Positions 5,767 through 10,950 of a DNA stretch of 10,950 bases are shown one piece after another. Both the position numbers and the translations under genes were made by a program. The DNA is from Gryganskiella cystojenkinii (Eukaryota > Mortierellomycota > Mortierellomycetes > Mortierellales > Mortierellaceae), in assembly GCA_015852425.1 (NCBI GenBank), contig JAAAIG010001085.1:1-10950 (forward strand), given 5' to 3'. Position 1 is the stretch's first letter, and each line of letters opens with the position of its first letter. The notes under the pieces were generated by a model that saw nothing but the letters and a program-made list of their open reading frames with translations, did no database searches and had not been told where the DNA came from.

Positions 5767-7370
5767 CTTTATTCCATTCCACATTCACATCCCCAATGCG
5801 TTTTGGAGCGACATCATCCGCAGGACCTCCAACGTGTGTAAGCATCTTGCTTGCCATTCGTCTTTCTCTGCTACAGTTCGCCTCTGCCCAGATACCTATT
5901 CCCGTCTATGGCGCATCGCAGGCCGTGGTCCAGGGAAAGGCTATGATCATCTCTGGAGGAACAACTGGCCAAGTTGCTGTTACTCAGACGTTTTCACTCG
6001 ATCTAACTGTGCCTTGGGATGTCTCAAGTCCTAAATACAAAATGTTGGCACCCGGTCCCTCCGACGACTATGTGCCGTCAAGTCTTTTGGGAGATGATAC
6101 TCTGGTGGTCATATCGAATGGTCAGAGCCTGTCTTTCAACTTGAGTAGCTCGCAAACCTGGACACTGACCTCGACTCTGAGCAGCGGAATTGCTTTGAGA
6201 GAAACTCGTCTCACAGGTGCCATTGACCCAGCTACCAGTACGTTCTACTTGCCAGGCGGTTTTCATTCGGGTTCGGCTGGCGTCAATGACACGATGATGG
6301 CATACAACATTGCTCTGGGAACAACTTCCAGTTTACCCATGCCCTCCGACTTGCCATTATATGCTGAATCAACTGCAGCTTGGAGTGTCTATGCGAAAAG
6401 ACTCTTCCTACATGGTGGTCACTTGTCTCGCTTCGACACCATACCGCTCGGCAGTCTGTACTCATTCAACCCAGCCGACAACACTTGGGTCAAACCAACG
6501 GTTGGAGGTGATACCCCGCCCAGTAGGTTTAACCACTGTATGGCATCAGATGCGACAGGGAAGAGGCTGGTGGTGTTTGGTGGATTCACCTCAGGAGTGC
6601 AGCCAGTGCTAAGCGACATCTACGTCTTGGACGTGACAACCATGCAGTGGAAAAAAGGGCCAGATGTCGGAAACAATGCCGGACGCGCTGCAACTTCGTG
6701 TGGCATTGACCATGACTTCTTCATTGTATGGGGAGGCGGCATCTCCGGCACAGGCATTACCAACAACATAACACTACTGTTTAACCTCCAGACGATGCAA
6801 TGGGTCGACCAGTTCGTTCCTGCCGCACCGTTGGTTACTCCAGGCAATGGTGGCACCCCAGGTGGTGGTGGTAGTGGTACCCCGGGTGGTGGTGGCGGTA
6901 CCCCGGGTGGAGGCAGTACCCCAAGCAAGCCGTCAACATCTTCCAATGGAGCAATCATTGGTGGCGCGGTCGGTGGAGCAGCAGCTATTGCCCTGGCCAT
7001 CGGATTTTTCATTGGCAGACAGAGAAGACAGAGACAAGCACGGGCAGAATCTCTTAACGAAAAGAAAAAAGTAGAGCTGAATCCCCATACTCACGGTTAT
7101 GGGCCTTCTCCACCACCTGTATCGCGACAGCAGAACGAGTACTATCACGAACCGCGGCCCTATCAGTCCCTGCCTACAACAACAGACCAAAGCCTTTCTC
7201 CACAACTTTGGGTTGGAAAGGACGGAAAGGCTTTAAAGACCAGCCCTGATTACCGGTTCACCGCCATGGAGCCTATCCGACGTCCTGACCCTCAATGGCA
7301 TAGAACTGGAGTAATACCACTGAACATGTCAGATTATCCAGTGAATGGACCGCATGCCATAATCTCATAG
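5748..7370 (+). CDS. Secreted/membrane kelch-repeat protein (right copy)
   Basis: Mirror copy with an identical 540-residue product. The two kelch genes are head to head with 544 bp between their ATGs, of which only the 43-44 bp next to each ATG are shared. The copies therefore have the same protein but different upstream DNA, so if both are real they may be expressed differently, and one may lack its native promoter. The ATG at 5748 has a strong context (aagATGG). An upstream ATG at 5713 opens a short overlapping frame. Tandem stops TAG TAA are at 7368-7373. Confidence 0.9.
   Translation: MAASILTLFHSTFTSPMRFGATSSAGPPTCVSILLAIRLSLLQFASAQIPIPVYGASQAVVQGKAMIISGGTTGQVAVTQTFSLDLTVPWDVSSPKYKMLAPGPSDDYVPSSLLGDDTLVVISNGQSLSFNLSSSQTWTLTSTLSSGIALRETRLTGAIDPATSTFYLPGGFHSGSAGVNDTMMAYNIALGTTSSLPMPSDLPLYAESTAAWSVYAKRLFLHGGHLSRFDTIPLGSLYSFNPADNTWVKPTVGGDTPPSRFNHCMASDATGKRLVVFGGFTSGVQPVLSDIYVLDVTTMQWKKGPDVGNNAGRAATSCGIDHDFFIVWGGGISGTGITNNITLLFNLQTMQWVDQFVPAAPLVTPGNGGTPGGGGSGTPGGGGGTPGGGSTPSKPSTSSNGAIIGGAVGGAAAIALAIGFFIGRQRRQRQARAESLNEKKKVELNPHTHGYGPSPPPVSRQQNEYYHEPRPYQSLPTTTDQSLSPQLWVGKDGKALKTSPDYRFTAMEPIRRPDPQWHRTGVIPLNMSDYPVNGPHAIIS
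6849..6922 (+). repeat. Gly/Pro linker minisatellite in kelch gene (right)
   Basis: Mirror of 4029-4102 with the same unit number and sequence. Confidence 0.8.
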
Positions 7371-7524
7371 TAATTGCAAACAGACATCATCAGCAAGCAC
7401 CGCTACCGCATCTCAATCATCACCTTCCCTACCCAGTCTCCTCACCGTCACCTTCCTCACAACTTTTAAACCAGTCAATTTCCTACAATACAAGACGTTG
7501 TTCCTGTGTCACTTTCTTCCGTAT

Positions 7525-7530
7525 TTTATT
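7525..7530 (-). terminator. Polyadenylation signal of the SMP gene (right)
   Basis: Mirror of 3421-3426, in the convergent gap 7371-7654. Confidence 0.55.
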
Positions 7531-7654
7531 AGAACGGTAACCAAATGAAAAAAATGTCACTATTTTGAGAAAGATAAACCGATCTTCAAGAAAAGATGAT
7601 CGTCATAAGACTCGGTAGAAAGACATCGGAAGTTGAAGAAAAAGCTCGATTGTT

Positions 7655-7882
7655 TTACTTGCTTTGGCTGTTGTTGCTGTTGCGAGCAGCAGCGGACTGG
7701 GCACGACTTGCAAAGCCGGACTTGTTAGTGTCCGAGCTTTGGTTTCGGTCACCCGCGCCCTGGATGCGAGAAGCGGCCGAGGCAGTCATGGGAGTAGCAC
7801 CACTTTTCTGGGAGGAGCCACCGCCGCCAGGCTGGGTAGCACCCTGGGAAGACGCTTGTCGGGAAGATTGGTTCTTGCTCAT
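7655..7882 (-). CDS. SMP-domain (LEA-like) small protein (right copy)
   Basis: Mirror copy with an identical 75-residue product, converging on the right kelch gene. Its leader carries the same TC/AC microsatellite at 8045-8084, so the promoter is duplicated with it. Confidence 0.8.
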   Translation of the reverse strand: MSKNQSSRQASSQGATQPGGGGSSQKSGATPMTASAASRIQGAGDRNQSSDTNKSGFASRAQSAAARNSNNSQSK

Positions 7883-8043
7883 GGTGCTCTTGATGTTTGC
7901 TTGACCTTGGAGAAAAGTTGAAAAATTGCCCTTCTTAATGGAGGCGACGTGACGAAGATACTAGAAAAAGGAGGATGAGGGAACGGGGGTTTTTTTGGTG
8001 TGACGAAGAGCGAAAGGAAAGTTCGAAGAGAAAGGAGAGAGTT

Positions 8044-8044
<1 letters not shown>

Positions 8045-8084
<40 letters not shown>
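8045..8084 (-). repeat. Compound (TC)13(AC)7 microsatellite (right)
   Basis: Mirror of 2867-2906 with the same number of units. Confidence 0.95.
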
Positions 8085-8092
<8 letters not shown>

Positions 8093-8290
8093 CACGAGCG
8101 CGCGACTTCTTTTAAGACGATCTGCGTGAATACAATCCAACAGTCTACAACAGAACCAGTTTGAAAAGGAAGATCACCTAATCACTGTCACCGTCGGTCT
8201 CACAAGGGCAAAAAATAGACAGTGGACATGATGACAATCAGGGCATGTGGGGACGGGGTGGGTAGCTGAGAATTGCGTGGTACCTCGTTA

Positions 8291-8304
8291 TTTTTTTTTT
8301 TTTT
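8291..8304 (+). repeat. 14-nt T homopolymer (right)
   Basis: Mirror of 2647-2660. Confidence 0.9.
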
Positions 8305-8467
8305 ACTGGTATTAAGATTGATAGAGATTAAGAGGGTAATGAGGCGCAATATAGCCATTTTCAGAAAGGTCCAGAGTGCAAAATAAGTTCTCGTGGAAAA
8401 GAGAGGCCAAAGCAACAACGATAGGAGGCCTTGAGCAGGAGACAAGGAGGAACTCTTTGGCTATTTT

Positions 8468-8791
8468 TCACCACCACATCAAGAAGTTCCGGGTCTGACC
8501 CACATCACGAACTGATGACGATGGCGACAAAGTCGGGTAGCCTCCGTTGCGCGTAAGTGGCGGAGTGGCGGACTTACGAGACTCAAAACTTGACCGGTAC
8601 ATGGATGGACTCGGATACTGATCCACGACAGCACCGCCACGGATAGGAGGACCGTCGAAATGCGAGAAAGAGGAAGTCGAGGAAGACTTGTAGGAGACGC
8701 CACCCTGACCACGACCACCGCATCCACGGCTCGTGCGCTGAATCGTGCCTCCACGTTGGGGTGCACACTCAACGGACTGGATCGAACCCAT
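8468..8791 (-). CDS. Small protein of unknown family with N-myristoylation-type start (right copy)
   Basis: Mirror copy with the identical 107-residue product, divergent from the right Myb gene and in the same direction as the right SMP-domain gene, whose stop lies on its centre side. The same candidate in-frame intron lies at 8512-8577. Function unknown. Confidence 0.65.
   Translation of the reverse strand: MGSIQSVECAPQRGGTIQRTSRGCGGRGQGGVSYKSSSTSSFSHFDGPPIRGGAVVDQYPSPSMYRSSFESRKSATPPLTRNGGYPTLSPSSSVRDVGQTRNFLMWW
8512..8577 (-). other. Candidate in-frame 66-nt intron (right)
   Basis: Mirror of 2374-2439. Confidence 0.35.
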
Positions 8792-9118
8792 GGCGTGTGG
8801 ATTAGGTTGAGTGAGGGACTTGGATTGACTTTGGTTTGGAAGCTGTTACTGACTCGGATTTGGGGCTGGCTGGGCAGTAAGTGTGACAAGAAGCTGTGTT
8901 GGATCGTGAACTGAAGAAAGAAGAACAGAAACGGAAAAAATGGTGCGCGCAGGGAGACTGAGAGGCAGTCACACCGGAAGAGAACCATTGATGATGTTGG
9001 TGGCAAACAATTTTTTTGATTGAATGGTCTGGTCTGATCATAACGACTTCCCCCATTCACACATTCTCTCGCTCAGATCTCTTTACCCCTCCTCGACCTT
9101 AATCCCATCATAATCAAC
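8792..9118. promoter_or_regulatory. Divergent promoter region, 107-residue gene / Myb gene (right)
   Basis: Mirror of 1833-2159, serving the second copies. Both copies of each gene in this divergent pair keep the same promoter sequence, unlike the kelch genes. Confidence 0.6.
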
Positions 9119-10153
9119 ATGCGTACCGGCAACCAATGGCCCCTGTTGAGGCGATGCACCTTCATACATGCTCTCCTGCCCATCACCCTCCCAACCATAC
9201 CCTCTCGAAATCTGAGTCAAGTCACAAGAATCGTGTCTGCTCCTCTTCATTCCAACGGCATCTTGGTCGCCAAGCACTGTCGCGCCAGCCGATCGTACCC
9301 CTCCCGCTTCTTCTCCGCAACTCCACCTCGATTCCAGGCAATCAATGTTTCTAAAAAGTCGACCACTACCACTACCGTGCCATGGAAACGCAGCGATGCC
9401 GCCATGTTATCCAGTCTTCGAAAAAAGAAGAACATCACCCTCGACGAAATCCAGATCTATATGCCTCATCAACCCATCGAGGTCCTCCAGTCCAAGCTTC
9501 AAGAACTCGAAAGCGGAGGCGCCAATACAAATATCAAAGACGGGTCCGTCAAGAAAAAGAAACCGACTTTTCAACGCTGGACCCCTGAAGAAGACGAACG
9601 ACTTCGAAAAGCCGTCGAAGAGTTTGGGTCTCAGGGTCGCTGGACCGAGATCTCGGATCTTTACTTTTTGGAAATCAGTGACACCATAGAAGGAGCCACA
9701 ATGACTGCACGGAGCCCCAGGTCCTGTCAGATCCGATGGAATTTTTTACAGCCCGAGAGTGGATTCCGTCAAGGTCCTTGGTCCGCTGAGGAACTCGATC
9801 TCTTTCAGGAACTGGTCCAACCCACACCACAAGAAGGTGATGCTCCAGTGAACGATTGGGAGGCCATCTCCAGGGCCATGGGGACCCGATCGCCTATTCA
9901 ATGTCACTCTCAATTTAAGACTGTGATGCATTCAGGCACAAAGGGCAAATGGACAGTGGAAGAAGTCAACAAGTTGCTCAAGGCTAGAGAGTTGTTCGGC
10001 AATGATTGGCAAAAAGTCGCCAAACATGTTGGAACGCGTGCTCCCGGTCAAGTTCGGCAGAAGTGGAATCAGTTCTCGGACGATGTCCTTCTTCGTCTTC
10101 AGGCCAGGAGGACCGCCGATGCTGCCGCCACTGCTGCGGGTGACAAACGGTGA
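9119..10153 (+). CDS. Myb/SANT-repeat protein with mitochondrial-type presequence (right copy)
   Basis: Mirror copy, identical in protein sequence to the gene at 798-1832, read outward from the centre. The upstream in-frame stop is at 9041-9043 and the first ATG is 9119. The stop codon TGA (10151-10153) is followed 75 nt later by an AATAAA signal. The reading frame is uninterrupted and keeps all Myb Trp positions, so neither copy shows decay. If the palindrome is real the organism has two functional-looking copies; if not, this copy does not exist separately. Confidence 0.9.
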   Translation: MRTGNQWPLLRRCTFIHALLPITLPTIPSRNLSQVTRIVSAPLHSNGILVAKHCRASRSYPSRFFSATPPRFQAINVSKKSTTTTTVPWKRSDAAMLSSLRKKKNITLDEIQIYMPHQPIEVLQSKLQELESGGANTNIKDGSVKKKKPTFQRWTPEEDERLRKAVEEFGSQGRWTEISDLYFLEISDTIEGATMTARSPRSCQIRWNFLQPESGFRQGPWSAEELDLFQELVQPTPQEGDAPVNDWEAISRAMGTRSPIQCHSQFKTVMHSGTKGKWTVEEVNKLLKARELFGNDWQKVAKHVGTRAPGQVRQKWNQFSDDVLLRLQARRTADAAATAAGDKR

Positions 10154-10227
10154 AGCAAAGGCCGAGGGATGTAGAATTTCCGGCACAAATCAATCTCACG
10201 AAGCGCCTCAAAAAAATGAACAAAGCA

Positions 10228-10233
10228 AATAAA
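10228..10233 (+). terminator. Polyadenylation signal of the Myb gene (right copy)
   Basis: AATAAA 75 nt after the TGA at 10151-10153. Mirror of 718-723. Confidence 0.6.
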
Positions 10234-10245
10234 CGACTGCAGTCG
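10234..10245. repeat. 12-bp perfect palindrome next to poly(A) signal (right)
   Basis: Mirror of 706-717, directly after the AATAAA at 10228-10233. Confidence 0.5.
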
Positions 10246-10586
10246 CGTTCCATCGCCCTCTTGGGTGCCATCACTGCTCTGTTCAGCTCCATCCCCTATT
10301 GTCCAGCTCTATCTCCTTATCAACTGCAATTTACTTCTGGTATCTCGCTCACAAGCTTCTTTGTTCTACTGTTGCCGCCGCTGAGCCCTGGACCTGTCCA
10401 TGAATTGTTTTCAGCGTCTGCCGCCTTCACGCTGGAGAACGAAGAAGCATGTCTGGAAGCGGCCAGCGTTGCACTGTGTGTTGTCCTCGTCGATCGTTCG
10501 AGACGGTAAAGCAGAAGCGTAGACATCGGCTGGAGTATCGTTCAGACTCTTTCAACGTGACGGGTACCGCAAAGTCCCGCTTATTG

Positions 10587-10612
10587 AAAAAAAAAAAAAA
10601 AAAAAAAAAAAA
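10587..10612 (+). repeat. 26-nt A homopolymer (right)
   Basis: Mirror of 339-364 with exactly the same length. Confidence 0.98.
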
Positions 10613-10786
10613 TTGTCGCCAATCAGGCACATTTTTGAAGGATGTCGTGAGCATTTGAAAGATAACCTTTGCCCCTTTTGCCATATTTTCCCGATCTCTT
10701 TTTTTTTATTGTTTGTGCGCAAAGGGCTATGTCCGATCGTCGTCGCCTTACTCTCAAAGTCGGGTCAAGTGCACGCATGAGTGCAA

Positions 10787-10800
10787 CCTTAAGCTTAAGG
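10787..10800. repeat. 14-bp perfect palindrome (right)
   Basis: Mirror of 151-164, with the additional CTTAAG at 10824-10829. Confidence 0.6.
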
Positions 10801-10950
10801 CCGTGACTCTATTTTGGGCACCTCTTAAGGACAATGAAAGTGGCGAGGAGGACGCGGCAACAACAAGGATGAGAAACACCAGTCGAACGAGCAAATAGAG
10901 AAGTTGCGCAAAATAAGGAGAGACCACGGAACCTGACTTTTAAAAAAAAT

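Larger units (their letters stand above)
7883..8467. other. Intergenic region and leader of the SMP-domain gene (right)
   Basis: Mirror of 2484-3068, with the microsatellite at 8045-8084 and a run of 14 T at 8291-8304. Confidence 0.6.
5705..10950 (-). repeat. Right arm of giant inverted repeat
   Basis: Mirror of 1-5246. It holds second copies of all four genes in reverse order and opposite orientation. The two mismatches to the left arm are at 5720 and 5725, upstream of the kelch start codon, so all four encoded proteins are identical between arms. Such identity over more than 5 kb including introns, spacers and microsatellites means very recent duplication, continuous gene conversion, or a copy made during amplification or assembly. 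Confidence 0.99.
10234..10950. other. Outer intergenic region, right
   Basis: Mirror of 1-717, downstream of the right Myb gene. A 119-codon frame starting on GTG at 10150 overlaps the Myb stop codon and is rejected as a gene. No tRNA, rRNA or transposon protein was recognised. Confidence 0.6.

Noticed and set aside
10150..10509. 119-codon open frame after the Myb gene (and mirror 442-801)
   Set aside because: It begins on GTG, overlaps the Myb stop codon, and contains the Myb poly(A) signal; no domain recognised.
10713..10898. 61-codon frame at the outer edge (and mirror 53-238)
   Set aside because: It opens on TTG rather than ATG and shows no family features.
1..10950. Palindrome as a viral genome, linear plasmid or transposon with inverted terminal repeats
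   Set aside because: No polymerase, integrase, transposase, replication or capsid protein is recognisable. The genes look like ordinary fungal chromosomal genes and the unique centre is only 458 bp.

Overview
The window is one giant, almost perfect DNA palindrome. Every base x from 1 to 5246 is the complement of base 10951-x, apart from two mismatches (5226/5725 and 5231/5720). The arms are therefore 5246 bp each around a 458-bp non-palindromic spacer (5247-5704). Both arms run to the window edges, so their true length is unknown, and if this is a whole contig then the contig is the palindrome. This is the main finding. It is either a very recent fold-back (inverted) duplication or an amplification or assembly artefact, and the sequence alone cannot decide which.

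The content is nuclear DNA of a filamentous fungus. Signs of this are ATG starts in good eukaryotic context, AATAAA signals, pyrimidine-rich leaders and short-intron-like splice signals, without bacterial operons or ribosome binding sites. The kelch/single-membrane-span architecture, the small SMP-domain protein and the codon use suggest an early-diverging fungus such as Mortierellomycota. That placement is inference.

Each arm carries the same four protein genes. From outer edge to centre in the left arm they are: (1) a Myb/SANT-repeat protein with a mitochondrial-type presequence (798-1832, minus); (2) a 107-residue protein of unknown family with an N-myristoylation-type start (2160-2483, plus), divergent from gene 1 across 327 bp; (3) a 75-residue SMP (seed maturation protein/LEA-like) domain protein (3069-3296, plus); (4) a 540-residue secreted or plasma-membrane kelch beta-propeller protein with one transmembrane helix (3581-5203, minus), convergent with gene 3. 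The right arm holds the mirror copies at 5748-7370, 7655-7882, 8468-8791 and 9119-10153. The two kelch genes sit head to head over the spacer and share only about 43 bp of upstream sequence before the arms diverge. The divergence point falls at a splice-acceptor-like sequence.

The spacer holds no complete gene. It does contain a minus-strand open segment (5267-5377) that looks like the last exon of a truncated gene. The outer about 717 bp of each arm has no convincing gene, but it has a 26-nt A/T homopolymer and short perfect palindromes. The four genes are not an evident pathway; they look like an ordinary fungal neighbourhood caught in an inverted duplication.
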